Notes: a model not told the origin generated them from the letters alone. Shown: positions 48,547 to 57,963, counted from the stretch's first letter. The stretch is DNA of 64,000 bases from Planctomycetaceae bacterium (GCA_028284145.1 JANQSH010000143.1:25395-89394); one strand, 5' to 3'. A program made the numbers and translations.

Positions 48547-48814
48547 AACAGACCACCTCCCAGCCAGATGAATGTGTTCATTTGTGCATAGTACAGCGGT
48601 TTGAGTTCATTTTCACGACCAATTGATCTGTTTTTGCCGATCGCCTGATGTGAAATTTTGCCGATTATGCGGGTTACGGAAAGCAAATGTACCCTGGCTG
48701 ATTTTTCGGGACATCCTTGCATCAATCGTCGGGTTACCGGTTTCCGATCAATTAAGAAGCCTGCGCTTCATTGCACCTGCCATTGCCCATTCTGCAGACA
48801 GCGGAGAATGCCGT

Positions 48815-50023
48815 ATGCCTGATGCTACGAATAGTGTTGCCACAGCGATCTCATCCCATTCCACTCCTGATGCAACCTCCCCCGAAGGCAAAATGCCTTC
48901 AGTGAGCCTGGCTCCTCAACCCGCATCATCGATGAGAACCATGTTCGCAATCGGGGCAGCGATTGTGGCCGGGGCATTCCTCACCGGGATGATTGGACAG
49001 GAAAAATCAACCGAACTGCATGGTCGCATCTCGGCTCCGCAACAGGCAGTCATTGCCCCCTGCGATGGCGAAGTGTTGAAGTTAATCGCCCCAAAAACGG
49101 AACTGGTTCACAGCGGTCAGCCATTGCTGCTTGTTCGGGATCTGTCGCTGGTCGTTCAACAGGAAGCCGTCGATGAACGAATCGCCGCAATGGAAACCGA
49201 TCTGGCGCGGGCCGAGGCCAAAGCCGTCATTGAGATCAAATGGCGATTCAGCGAAATTGACGCGCAGATTCATCGCCACAAGGTCGAAGCGACTGAGTTG
49301 CTGCAGAAAAAACTGGCGCTTGAGATCGAGGAGATCGCCTACCAGGAATATGGTCGACCGGATAACCTCGCGATTACGGGACAAACTCCCGATGGCGCTG
49401 CGATCATCAAGCCACTTTCGCTGCATTCAAGACAGGATCAAACGGTATCGGAAGAGAATCTTGTCAGCGAGACGATCCGGCTGGAATCGACCCGCAATGC
49501 CATCGAAGTGACGGCTGCTCAACTGGAACTGGTTGAAAACCGGATCGAGCAGCTCGAACCATTGAAGCGGGAATTGACCACCAGCATTCGGGAATCGCTT
49601 GGTATTCCGGAGTTGGAACAGCAAATCGACCGGGCAAAAAAAGCCAGGCGCGATCTCGATCGGCAGGCGACCGAGCGGATGATTGCTGTTCCGCAATCAG
49701 GATCATTGAAAGGTTTTGCTTTGAGTAGTGGCGATCTCATTCAGCAGGGCGAGACGATCGCGAGTGTGGCGGATGAACAGGATCGTTTTCTGGAGGTGAC
49801 AGTTCCTTCCCGCGAACTGACGAAAATGACACCAGAAACGGAAGTTCGTCTCACGTTTCCCGGCGGGATTGACCGCATGGGAAGAGTATCGGATAAGACC
49901 GCCACGGTGACTGAAGCTGGCCAATCCGGAGAGACGCACATTCTGGTGAAGGTCGAACCGGCAGGCAAACTCTGGCCGGAAGTTCCCCTGGGTTCCTCGG
50001 TGATTGTGAAGTTACCCGAATAG
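48815..50023 (+). CDS. HlyD-like membrane fusion protein, orphan
   Basis: About 402 aa from the ATG at 48815, preceded by GCGGAG; longer frames upstream are not coding-like. A cytoplasmic Ser/Pro-rich tail is followed by one TM helix (MFAIGAAIVAGAFLTGMIG), a lipoyl-like half (GRISAPQQAVIAPCDGEVLKL), a long alpha-helical hairpin with Glu/Lys heptads (about 115-310), then the second lipoyl/beta-barrel half (ERMIAVPQSGSLKGFALSSGDLIQQGE). The family links inner-membrane transporters to outer-membrane channels, but no ABC, RND or MFS partner lies next to it. Confidence 0.88.
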   Translation: MPDATNSVATAISSHSTPDATSPEGKMPSVSLAPQPASSMRTMFAIGAAIVAGAFLTGMIGQEKSTELHGRISAPQQAVIAPCDGEVLKLIAPKTELVHSGQPLLLVRDLSLVVQQEAVDERIAAMETDLARAEAKAVIEIKWRFSEIDAQIHRHKVEATELLQKKLALEIEEIAYQEYGRPDNLAITGQTPDGAAIIKPLSLHSRQDQTVSEENLVSETIRLESTRNAIEVTAAQLELVENRIEQLEPLKRELTTSIRESLGIPELEQQIDRAKKARRDLDRQATERMIAVPQSGSLKGFALSSGDLIQQGETIASVADEQDRFLEVTVPSRELTKMTPETEVRLTFPGGIDRMGRVSDKTATVTEAGQSGETHILVKVEPAGKLWPEVPLGSSVIVKLPE

Positions 50024-50070
50024 CATTTCCTGCTGCGTACGATTGTCTCCAACGATCGATATTTATCGGT

Positions 50071-50463
50071 TCAATGTGGTTCCGAATCGTACGCCAGCAT
50101 CTCCACCGCAACGATTTCGTCAATCGATGTCGGTTCGGAATAATGCCCGTCCATGTAGAGTACCAATTGCCCGTTCTCGCTCTGAGAGCGGTCGGGAAAT
50201 CCGGATATCATCTGGCCGTCACTCAGGTGAGCCTTGACGGGGAGCGTCTCGTTCAACCCGGGCAACCCCTCGTGAATCAGTTCGGGAAAACGGCTCCAGG
50301 CCCAGGTCCAGAGCGTCGATTCGGCATCGACCTTACCGGCGATATCGAGCCATTCCTCGGCTGCCAGCCGCAGGTCGGTTCGCCTGGCCGTCACACACCA
50401 CGGTTTAAGGACATCTTCAATCCATGCCTTGCGGGATTCCACCAGTTCGGCAAAAGTCAACAT
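50071..50463 (-). CDS. Hypothetical protein
   Basis: 130 aa, soluble, with a Trp-rich helical N-terminal half (RKAWIEDVLKPWC, STLWTWAWSRFPELIHEG) and an Asp/Glu-rich C-terminal half. No signal, TM helix or known domain. Convergent with the HlyD-like gene (48-bp gap). Coding use looks like its neighbours, so it is probably a real lineage gene. Confidence 0.7.
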   Translation of the reverse strand: MLTFAELVESRKAWIEDVLKPWCVTARRTDLRLAAEEWLDIAGKVDAESTLWTWAWSRFPELIHEGLPGLNETLPVKAHLSDGQMISGFPDRSQSENGQLVLYMDGHYSEPTSIDEIVAVEMLAYDSEPH

Positions 50464-50753
50464 ACGGGCACCCGGCTCTCAAAAAGGCCAAACATACGGA
50501 TGAGTAAAAATGGGAAAGACATCCTGGCAGTTGTTGTAACTACGGCAAAGCTTGCCGGTTAGGAATATCAAAGTCAATTTATTTTTCGACGGAACGATAA
50601 AGAGGCGGGAAATTGTGAATTTCCCGATTTCCTGCTTGCATCGTTGAATGACAGGCTGTTATCGTTTTTGTACCGTTTTGTCCGCCATTTGTAGAGGTCG
50701 GGACGGCGATCTTTGTCAATTTGAGTCGTGTTTCGAGGAGAAAGGTTTTCGGG

Positions 50754-50930
50754 ATGAATCTTCAAATGTTGGATGAACTCGATATCGATAGAGAGCAGAT
50801 GCTGGATCTGGTCGAGGAAATGCAGCTCCGCACCTGGGCACGCAGAAACTATCTGCCTTCCGACGAACGCGACGACAATTTGCATCCGGTCGTGCTGGAT
50901 GAAATGGGGAAGAAGGATCTCGAATCCTGA
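50754..50930 (+). CDS. Small 58-aa acidic protein, unknown function
   Basis: 58 aa starting MNLQMLDELDIDREQMLDLVEEM, with a GAGGAG at about 15 bases before the ATG. It is acidic and helical at the start, with Arg/Asn/Tyr in the middle (TWARRNYLPSDERD) and LHPVVLDEM near the end. I recall similar short proteins in planctomycetes but cannot cite one. A clear intrinsic terminator follows at 50988-51022, so it is probably a monocistronic gene. Function unknown. Confidence 0.72.
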   Translation: MNLQMLDELDIDREQMLDLVEEMQLRTWARRNYLPSDERDDNLHPVVLDEMGKKDLES

Positions 50931-50987
50931 ATCTTCCTATCCGGTCCGAACGACCAAACCGATTCCGATACTGAGTAGAGATATGGT

Positions 50988-51022
50988 AATCCCGAATGGT
51001 TCATCCGTTCGGGATTTTTTTT
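50988..51022 (+). terminator. Intrinsic terminator
   Basis: Stem AATCCCGAA / TTCGGGATT with an 11-nt loop, followed directly by a run of Ts. It ends the transcript of the 58-aa protein gene. Confidence 0.85.
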
Positions 51023-51598
51023 GGTGTCATAATTTCATCGCACAGCAGGGTAAATATGTTCGCCAGGAAGCCACTCTCACCAGGATGCGGAGTCCGCGTG
51101 ACAGTTAGAGCGCATCCGAGATAACCGTAGCGTCATCCGAACGGGTATTTTAGTTCCAAATGGTCCGCCAGCCGCTACGATAAAACTGGACGTAGTCTAG
51201 CGGCAGTGTGCGAGCACTCCGGTCTGGTGGGAATACGAGGAAAGCATCAGATAACTTGCGCCGTTCCGCCATAAGTTTCCCAGGTTGACTTGTACACTGA
51301 TTGCCGATGGTACATGCGGAATGTGAGTCTGACTGTCAATCGTCGAAGTAATATCCCGTCATTCCCGTGCGGTGTGAAATCCAATGCGGGGGAATCCACA
51401 CTTTGTTCTGGATACCCGCCTGCGCGAGGATGACTTGTCCTCCCTGGTATGACCTGTTTCGTGGCCGCCTTTACGACATCGATGAGGAAGGCAAGCAGGA
51501 CACTGCCCTGCGAAAATCTGCGTGCACCGCGACTCTGCGATCGTACTGAACTCACACTGCTGAACAGGCCAAATGAGTTAACCACAATCAGTGATTAA
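51023..51598. other. Gene-free interval with a REP-like repeat
   Basis: About 575 bases between the terminator and cysS. It contains the repeat at 51357-51435. A minus-strand frame through the repeat looks spurious. Nothing else was recognised. Confidence 0.5.
51357..51435. repeat. REP/MITE-like nested inverted repeat
   Basis: CGTCATTCCCGTGCGG at the left and CGCCTGCGCGAGGATGAC at the right form terminal inverted repeats of the common GTCAT..CCCGC..GCGGG type, with the inner AATCCA/TGGAT motifs also inverted. A half-copy lies at 47721. Confidence 0.65.
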
Positions 51599-53185
51599 TC
51601 AATCGCGGCGCCAGATGGTCCCGTCCGGACGGTCTTCCAATGTCACCTTCAGTTCCGTCAAGCTGTCACGAATCTTGTCCGCAATGTCCCAACTCTTCGT
51701 TTCGCGGGCCATCTTGCGAATGTCGATGATCAACTCCAGCAGGCTTCTGGCGAACTCGTCGTCCCTCGCACTCACCACTTTCTCAACCGGTTTGCGGAAC
51801 ACGCCGAGAATCTGTGCCAGTTCTTTCAATTGCGTCATCGCAGATGTAAGCGTGGTTTTCTGTTCGTCCGTCACATCGCCGCTGGCATCGAGTTTGTTGT
51901 CCAAAACAAATCCGTTAATCGCCCGCCGCATCTCGAACAACACACCAATCGCACCGCCGGTATTAAAGTCGTCATCCATCACTTCCAGATATCGCTCACG
52001 CAGCGTTTTCAATTCCGCCAGCAGTGGGTCTCTGTCATCCAGTGAAGCGGATTGCTCGCGCGTCGTTGCGACTTCCAATGCGTAGAAATCATTTCCGGTG
52101 ATTCGTTCAAACGTTTCAAACAGCCGATAGAACCCTTCGATACTTTTGCCGGTTTTGGCGATGTTCTCCAGGCTGAAATCGATCGGACTGCGGTAATGAG
52201 TGGAAAGCAGAAAGAAGCGAACCGTTTCCGGCGGATGATGTGCGAATACAGCTGTCTTGATCGACTCGGCTCCTTTGGAACCGGCCAATTTATTGGCTTC
52301 CTGTGCTTCCTTATTGGCTTGCGCATCCCCCTCGATTATGTCGTTATCACCAACATCGCCGTGCCGATCATGCTGGCCGCCGACTTTCGGTCCGGTACCG
52401 GATTGCATCAGCCCGTTATGCATCCAGTATTTCGCGAAGGTTTGCCCTGTGCGCGATTCCGATTGTGCGAGTTCGTTTTCATGATGCGGAAAGAGCAGAT
52501 CGAGTCCGCCGCCATGAATATCGAACGATTGCCCCAGCAACTTCAGGCTCATCGCCGAGCATTCGATATGCCAGCCGGGTCGTCCCGGCCCCCAGGGGCT
52601 GTCCCAGGCCGGCTCGCCCTCCTTCGAGCGTTTCCACAATGCGAAGTCGGCGGGATTCTGTTTGCGGTCGTTTGCTTCGACGCGCGTGCCGGCGAGCATA
52701 TCATCGATCTTCCGTCCGCTCAGCTTGCCGTAGTCGTCATCCTTCTCGACGCGGAAGTAAACATCCCCTTCCAGCGGGTAGGCGTAATCGGTCTCGACCA
52801 GATTCTGAATGATGCCGAGCATCTCCTGGATATGATCCGTCGCCTTCGGGAAGTGATCGATCGAATCGACTCCCATTGACGTGAGGTTTTCGAAGTAGTC
52901 GATCGTCATCTGTTCGGCCAGCAATTCGACCGTGGTGTTTTCTTCGGCCGCCTTGCTGATCAGTTTGTCGTCGATGTCGGTGATGTTGATCACGAATGTC
53001 ACATCGTAGCCACTGTAAGACAGGTAACGTTTGACCGTGTCAAAAATGACCGGGCCGACCATATGGCCGATATGGGCCGGCTTGTAGACCGTCGGCCCGC
53101 AGAGATACATCCCCACCTTTCCCGGTTCGACGGTTTGGAAGTCTTCCTTGGTGCGGGTGAGTGTGTTGTAGACGCGTAAGCCCAT
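51599..53185 (-). CDS. cysS: Cysteinyl-tRNA synthetase with atypical KMSKS region
   Basis: About 528 aa from the ATG giving MGLRVYNTLTR. The class I HIGH motif is AHIGHMVG (38-41). Zinc ligands are Cys 29 (YLCGPTVY), Cys 209 (HIECSAM) and the His/Glu of PHHENE (about 234-238). After MHNGLMQ the usual KMSKSLGN is not present: about 35 charged residues are inserted and KLAGSKG (about 299-305) takes its place. The protein still looks complete, so this is probably a lineage variant. The gene lies 43 bp downstream of ispF. Confidence 0.92.
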   Translation of the reverse strand: MGLRVYNTLTRTKEDFQTVEPGKVGMYLCGPTVYKPAHIGHMVGPVIFDTVKRYLSYSGYDVTFVINITDIDDKLISKAAEENTTVELLAEQMTIDYFENLTSMGVDSIDHFPKATDHIQEMLGIIQNLVETDYAYPLEGDVYFRVEKDDDYGKLSGRKIDDMLAGTRVEANDRKQNPADFALWKRSKEGEPAWDSPWGPGRPGWHIECSAMSLKLLGQSFDIHGGGLDLLFPHHENELAQSESRTGQTFAKYWMHNGLMQSGTGPKVGGQHDRHGDVGDNDIIEGDAQANKEAQEANKLAGSKGAESIKTAVFAHHPPETVRFFLLSTHYRSPIDFSLENIAKTGKSIEGFYRLFETFERITGNDFYALEVATTREQSASLDDRDPLLAELKTLRERYLEVMDDDFNTGGAIGVLFEMRRAINGFVLDNKLDASGDVTDEQKTTLTSAMTQLKELAQILGVFRKPVEKVVSARDDEFARSLLELIIDIRKMARETKSWDIADKIRDSLTELKVTLEDRPDGTIWRRD

Positions 53186-53228
53186 GGGATTTTCGACTCC
53201 TTCTCCCAATCCACCGTTCTGTTCGATG

Positions 53229-53726
53229 TTACGAATTCGACTCCTGGACGAGCAGGACGATGGCCTCGGCAGCGATCGATTCCCGCCGACCAATCGGCCC
53301 CACGTTTTCGCCCGTCTTCGCTTTCACATTGACGTTGGCGTCGTCGATCTGCAGCAATTTCGCCAGTTTACTTTCCATGTTTGCTTTGTGCGGGGCGAGT
53401 TTGGGGCGCTCCAGAAATATGGTGCAGTCGAGATTACCGACCTTCCATTCGCGTTGATGAATCTCCGCGACCACCGTTGCCAATAACTTCGAAGAGTCGG
53501 CATCCTTCCATTCGTTATCCGTATCGGGAAACCAGCCACCGATATCCCCCAGACCAGCCGCCCCGAGCAAAGCATCGGTAACGGCATGCAGCAGGACATC
53601 GCCATCACTGTGACCAACCGCACCGAGATCGGACTCCAGTTCCATGCCACCGACGATCAACCGACGACCGCTTTCCAACCGATGGGTGTCATGTCCCAAA
53701 CCAACTCGAAAAGGAATCTCACTCAT
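53229..53726 (-). CDS. ispF: 2-C-methyl-D-erythritol 2,4-cyclodiphosphate synthase
   Basis: About 165 aa from the ATG giving MSEIPFRVGLGHDTHRL, with the metal-binding Asp and His of GHDTHRL. Further landmarks are LGAVGHSDGDVLLHAVTDALLGAAGLGDIG and GRRESIAAEAIVLL. It makes MEcPP in the non-mevalonate isoprenoid pathway, acting as a trimer. Length is normal. An ATG three codons upstream is also possible. It is co-oriented with cysS, 43 bp apart. Confidence 0.95.
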   Translation of the reverse strand: MSEIPFRVGLGHDTHRLESGRRLIVGGMELESDLGAVGHSDGDVLLHAVTDALLGAAGLGDIGGWFPDTDNEWKDADSSKLLATVVAEIHQREWKVGNLDCTIFLERPKLAPHKANMESKLAKLLQIDDANVNVKAKTGENVGPIGRRESIAAEAIVLLVQESNS

Positions 53727-53847
53727 ACAGGTCACACGTCATGCGGGAATATGAACAGTCTGGCGAATCGGCACCATTCACCAGCGGCATCATAGCGACC
53801 GGGGAAAAACGTGACAACGTGTCCATCTTTCAGGAAACGGTTTGTTC

Positions 53848-53946
53848 TATAGCGTATTACGCTCTTTTGTGCCGCGATAACCGTCGTTGGTCTGCAAATA
53901 CAGTTTCCCACGAGCCAGAGACGTCACACAAAAAGGCAAACTTCTA
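53848..53946 (+). repeat. Interspersed hairpin repeat, copy 9 (stop-codon donor)
   Basis: Full copy from TATAGCGTATTACGCTCTTTT to AAACTTCTA. The final CTA gives the TAG stop of the MFS transporter gene. Confidence 0.88.
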
Positions 53947-55284
53947 CCCCGGAGATTCATCCGAAGTGGCAGCCTGCGCGACTTCACCCTCCGTCACCGC
54001 AGCATTTTCGACCCCCTTATCGCGGAAGAAGAGGGCAAAGACGACCATGATTCCGAATGCGAATATCGCGGGATACATCCAGATGGTGTTCCAATCGACG
54101 ACCACTTTTTCACCGCTCGTATCTGTATTCATCACAACATGTGCGAAGAACAGTTTGGAACCGAGGCCGAGCCCCAACCCCTGTGTGACGAGGACAAGAA
54201 AGCCCTGCGCCTGATTGCGGATGTCGGCACTGGCCTTTTTATCGACGTATATCATGCCGGTGACGAAGAAGAAATCGTAACAGATCCCGTGCAGCACGAT
54301 TCCGAAGATGACCATCCAGAAAATTTTGTCGTCTGCTCCGATCGAGAACAGGGCATATCGCAGTACCCAGGCCCCCATTCCGACGACCAGCATCCACTTC
54401 ACACCGAGCCGGGCAAAGAAAAAGGGCATCACCAGCATGAAGAAGACTTCCGACATCTGCCCGAAACTCATCGTGAACGTTGCACTGTCATTGACGACCG
54501 CACCCATTTGTTCCACGAACGTTCGTGCCTGCTGATAATACCCGGCCAGCGGGATACAAATCAGAAACGAACTGACAATGAAGATGGCATACGCCGGGCT
54601 GCGAAACAGGCGCAGTGAATCGGTCCCGAGGATCTTGCCGATAGTCGCCGGTTGACCCTTGGAAGGCGGAGGTGTATGTGGCAGCGAGAAACTGTAAATC
54701 CCAAGCAGAATGGAAGCACCGCCAGCCATGAAGAACTGCTGCGCCGATTTGTCTCCTTCATGCAGAAAGCTGACAGCGATGTTTCCGACAATCCAGCCGA
54801 CCGTCCCGGCCGTCCGTACAAACGGGAACTGCTTCTCCTGATCTTCCAGATTGTTGAACGACAAACTCGCAGTCAGGCCCAGCGTCGGCATATAACACAA
54901 CATGTGCAAGAGCAGGACCAGAGTGAACGGCTGAACGTACGCGGGAAGATCGTGCTGCACGATGGAGTAGAACATCCCGGCATCTTTCGGAGCTTCTTCC
55001 AATGCAAACTGTGCCGCAACGGAGGGGGCAAGACAGAGAAAAACACCCCCCAGAATATGCAACACACCAAGCACCTTCTGACTGGCAAAGAATCGGTCGG
55101 CGATCATCCCGAGAAAGAACGGTGCGATAATGGCCGCGATTGGCCCGACAGTGTACGCGGCACCGGTCAGGTCATCCATTTCCTCCTTCTTGATGAAGCC
55201 GGTCATCGAAACATACCACGCCCCCCAGACGAAAAACTGCAGAAACATCATGGTACTGAGTCGGATGGTGTTCGGGCTGAACAT
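53944..55284 (-). CDS. MFS transporter, nucleoside:H+ symporter-like
   Basis: 446 aa with 12 hydrophobic helices. The start TIRLSTMMFLQFFVWGAWYVSMTGF and the block AAYTVGPIAAIIAPFFLGMIADRFF match the NupG/XapB-like nucleoside symporter group; similar planctomycete proteins may take up other substrates. The last helix is followed by an acidic tail ending at the repeat. Single gene with no nucleoside enzyme nearby, so the substrate is uncertain. Confidence 0.88.
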   Translation of the reverse strand: MFSPNTIRLSTMMFLQFFVWGAWYVSMTGFIKKEEMDDLTGAAYTVGPIAAIIAPFFLGMIADRFFASQKVLGVLHILGGVFLCLAPSVAAQFALEEAPKDAGMFYSIVQHDLPAYVQPFTLVLLLHMLCYMPTLGLTASLSFNNLEDQEKQFPFVRTAGTVGWIVGNIAVSFLHEGDKSAQQFFMAGGASILLGIYSFSLPHTPPPSKGQPATIGKILGTDSLRLFRSPAYAIFIVSSFLICIPLAGYYQQARTFVEQMGAVVNDSATFTMSFGQMSEVFFMLVMPFFFARLGVKWMLVVGMGAWVLRYALFSIGADDKIFWMVIFGIVLHGICYDFFFVTGMIYVDKKASADIRNQAQGFLVLVTQGLGLGLGSKLFFAHVVMNTDTSGEKVVVDWNTIWMYPAIFAFGIMVVFALFFRDKGVENAAVTEGEVAQAATSDESPG

Positions 55285-55507
55285 GGTGCGCGTCTTTCTG
55301 ATGGGAAAAGTGTCGCTGGACTGAGTGTGCGACGGTTAGTCCGACGGACTTTTGTCTGTGGCGGCTTGTGCTCCGTTTGGAACTGAGATAGCCGTTTTAA
55401 GCCCGCTACAGTGAAATGTGTCTCCAATAATGACTGCCAATTCAAGTGAGCCATTCTAAAGCAGGTTGGCTTGAGAATCCACGCTTCGGCCAGATCTCAG
55501 GTGCGGC

Positions 55508-56272
55508 TCAATCGCCGTCCGGTTTGACGATCGGCGTTTCCCAGCCGTCGTAATTACCATTGTACTCCTGTGCCAGATCGAACAGTTCCAACACGACATT
55601 GTTGATCGAAACAAAATCGACGGCATCGTCGCGGGCCAGTGTCAATCCGTAAGGATTCGAGTCCGCTTCTTCATCGTGGGAGATATTGGTCGGTCGATAG
55701 CCCAATTCTTCCGCAGCCGAAAGGTATCCAGCCCGATCCTCTGTGCTCGGGAAGTAGATCCAGTGGCAGACTTCGCGCGGCACTTCCAGTTGGTCTCCAT
55801 GTTCTTCCAGTTGCGATATCACTCGACCATTCTGGATCATCTGCATCTCCCGTTCGTTGGGATACAGGAACTCGACGTATGCCGACCAATCCGGATCGTC
55901 TTTTGTATCAACTTCAACTTCGTATTCGGAAAACGGGACCAACGCGGTGGACAACGTCGATTCCGTCGCCAGCAAGTTTGCCGTGTAAATAAAAAAGTCG
56001 CGGTTGCCACCAGTGGTAATGCGGCCTACATACTGCATGATTTCCGACTGTTCGCCGATGGCCGACTCCAACGCGTCTTCCAGGTCGGACAGTTTTTCCT
56101 GCTCGTTGTCGTCGATCAGTCCATCTTCTGTCGGATGCAGCAAGGGAACACGCAGCCAGACCAGTTGCTCCAGTCCCGCGATGGGTGCCTCTTCACGAAT
56201 GCCCAGGTTGACGAAAATGGAGGCAGGCTGGTTTTCGACGTGGCAGAAGAAGAAGTCCCAGTTTTCCGACAT
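55508..56272 (-). CDS. DUF695 / RraB-like two-domain protein
   Basis: About 254 aa from the ATG giving MSENWDFFFCHVENQPASI. The first ~130 aa has the look of DUF695 (FVNLGIREEAPIAGLEQLVWLRVPLLHP), the rest resembles RraB, an RNase E inhibitor family (VCHWIYFPSTEDRAGYLSAAEELGY). Both assignments are by pattern only. It is strongly acidic and soluble. It lies 58 bp downstream of the CnoX-like gene. Confidence 0.75.
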   Translation of the reverse strand: MSENWDFFFCHVENQPASIFVNLGIREEAPIAGLEQLVWLRVPLLHPTEDGLIDDNEQEKLSDLEDALESAIGEQSEIMQYVGRITTGGNRDFFIYTANLLATESTLSTALVPFSEYEVEVDTKDDPDWSAYVEFLYPNEREMQMIQNGRVISQLEEHGDQLEVPREVCHWIYFPSTEDRAGYLSAAEELGYRPTNISHDEEADSNPYGLTLARDDAVDFVSINNVVLELFDLAQEYNGNYDGWETPIVKPDGD

Positions 56273-56330
56273 GTTGTGCTCAATTGGTTTTCGTGATGTT
56301 ACTTCGACGGAGACGATTTGTTCTTGTGAA

Positions 56331-57194
56331 TCAGTAGAGCAACGTTGCCAGTTTTTTGCGGTAGTCACTCGCCATCGCGTTCCCCGTACCAAGCATATCG
56401 AGAATTTTGATCATCGTTTGTTTGGCCTCTTCGCCATAGTTCGCTTTGTCCTCGCGTATAACATCGAGGCAGATTTCGAGTGCTTCTTCAAATTTCTGAT
56501 TCGCGGCCAGAGTGTCGGCAAGTGTCAGTTTCAGCGAGAGGTTTTCCGGCTCGGCCTGGACCGCCTGTCGCGCCTGATCCACACCACCCGCCTCCTCCGC
56601 ATTTTCCAGAACCTGTAGTTGCGATTTGATTTTTTCCGCTTCCGGTTCCAGAAAACCGCGTGATTCGAGTTCCGAAATGATCTCCCCGCATTCGCTGTGC
56701 CGGTGTTGTGCCAGCAGCGTTCGCGCCAGCGGAATTTTCAACGCCTCATTTTTCGGTTCGTACTCAATCGCTTCGCGATACTTCGCTTCGGCACCGGCAG
56801 GGTTTTCCGCTTCAATCGCATTGCCCGTGGCAATCAGTTCCTGTGCTTTGGACGGCAGTAACGTGCCAATCCAGTCTCGCAATTGATCCTCGGGAAGCAG
56901 GCCTTGAAAATGATTCACCGGCTGACCATCCACCAGAGCAAAGACGTGGGGAATCGACTGCACGCCAAAGGCACCGGCGATTTCCGGTGATTGATCGACA
57001 TTTACTTTGGCCAACACAAAACGGCCGGAGAACTCTTCCGCCATTTTGTCCAGTAACGGCATTAACTGCTGGCAGGGCTGGCACCAGGTTGCCCAGAAGT
57101 CGATGACCACCGGCAACTCATGTGACCGCTTCAAAACGGCTTCTTCAAAATTCTGATTGTCAGCTTCGATAATAAACGGATTGTCGCCAGTCAT
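56331..57194 (-). CDS. CnoX-like thioredoxin-TPR protein
   Basis: 287 aa. An N-terminal thioredoxin domain has the active site FWATWCQPCQQLMPLL (WCQPC, Cys 38 and 41), the cis-Pro stretch VQSIPHVFALVDG and normal length. TPR-like helices occupy about 125-280 (AEAKYREAIEYEPKNEALKIPLARTLLAQ). This is the layout of the co-chaperone CnoX/YbbN, which protects substrates from oxidation and hands them to GroEL; a redox-active CxxC differs from E. coli CnoX, which lacks a CxxC pair. It is probably cytoplasmic. Confidence 0.88.
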   Translation of the reverse strand: MTGDNPFIIEADNQNFEEAVLKRSHELPVVIDFWATWCQPCQQLMPLLDKMAEEFSGRFVLAKVNVDQSPEIAGAFGVQSIPHVFALVDGQPVNHFQGLLPEDQLRDWIGTLLPSKAQELIATGNAIEAENPAGAEAKYREAIEYEPKNEALKIPLARTLLAQHRHSECGEIISELESRGFLEPEAEKIKSQLQVLENAEEAGGVDQARQAVQAEPENLSLKLTLADTLAANQKFEEALEICLDVIREDKANYGEEAKQTMIKILDMLGTGNAMASDYRKKLATLLY

Positions 57195-57570
57195 TGCAGG
57201 AATCTTTGCGAGGTGAGGCGTGTCAAAACTAAAGTCATGGTTAAAACTTCCTGTAGTCTATTGAGTTGCGATGGCTCAATCAAACGATGCCCAAACACCA
57301 CATTTGAGCGATGCATGACTCATATGACGTCGCGATCTGTCAACATGGGCGCAGCCGCGAGAAAACGAGCATGATAATGCAACATCCTTTGCGAGTGAGA
57401 TTTGTGGAATATCGCCGCCATTGATGGCCGATTGGCCCCTCATTTGCCCGGTTGTTTATCCGAACAGGTTACGCAAATTCGCATGCCAGTGGTCACTCTA
57501 TGTGGTCGTAGACAAAGCACCACGGGTTTACCCGTGGGTGAATGAACTATTTTTGAGGCGAAGCAGACTC
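57195..57570. other. Gene-free interval with a hairpin
   Basis: About 375 bases between the divergent CnoX-like gene and the Gly-rich protein gene. It includes the hairpin at 57519-57539. Both genes' promoters should be here; no consensus was recognised. Confidence 0.45.
57519..57539 (+). repeat. Hairpin upstream of Gly-rich protein gene
   Basis: ACCACGGGTTTACCCGTGGG forms a 7-bp stem with a TTTA loop, about 32 bases before the ATG of the Gly-rich protein gene. It has no T-run, so a terminator is unlikely. It may be a palindromic remnant or an RNA control element. Confidence 0.5.
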
Positions 57571-57963
57571 ATGCAAATCGCGGGAATTGGTGGAGCAGGA
57601 CTTGGAGCAGGTGGCGCACTGGGTGGAATTGGTTCCGCCGGGCCGGGAACAGGGGCATCGTCTGCGGTCGAATCTCTGGGAACGGCCGCTTTGGATGCCT
57701 CGGCCATCTCTTCTCTGAACAGCCTTGCCGAAACACTTCAGGGACACAGCATTGGCGAAATCCTGCTGGCGATGATGATCATGAATGCGATGTCCAAAAA
57801 CGAAGAGGAGAACAACGGTGGCGGCGCGCTAAGTGTGCTTGCAGGTCTGGCGATGGCCAATCAGATGCAGCAATTCTCCGAGATGTTCAATCCAATTTTC
57901 TCTGGTGGTGGTGACATTGCGAGCGGTGCGATTCTGGGTGGCAGCCTCGATCTGCTGGCCTGA
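57571..57963 (+). CDS. Gly/Ala-rich hypothetical protein
   Basis: About 130 aa from the ATG giving MQIAGIGGAGLGAGG; longer frames upstream cross the hairpin and look non-coding. The first ~30 residues are Gly/Ala-rich. Amphipathic helices follow (SLAETLQGHSIGEILLAMMIMNAMSK) with an acidic EEENN turn and more Gly/Met-rich stretches. No TM helix of normal length, signal or domain is clear. It could be an exported or self-assembling protein; function unknown. Confidence 0.6.
   Translation: MQIAGIGGAGLGAGGALGGIGSAGPGTGASSAVESLGTAALDASAISSLNSLAETLQGHSIGEILLAMMIMNAMSKNEEENNGGGALSVLAGLAMANQMQQFSEMFNPIFSGGGDIASGAILGGSLDLLA

Noticed and set aside
50574..50885. Minus-strand 103-aa open frame
   Set aside because: It covers the ribosome-binding site and coding region of the 58-aa protein in antisense and shows no domain or signal.
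51247..51585. Minus-strand 112-aa open frame
   Set aside because: It runs through the REP-like repeat; the HPRAGGYPEQ translation is typical of repeat-derived false genes.
52052..52879. Plus-strand 275-aa open frame
   Set aside because: It is a shadow of cysS, which is conserved on the other strand.
57519..57539. Hairpin as an intrinsic terminator
   Set aside because: No T-run follows and it lies shortly upstream of a start codon.
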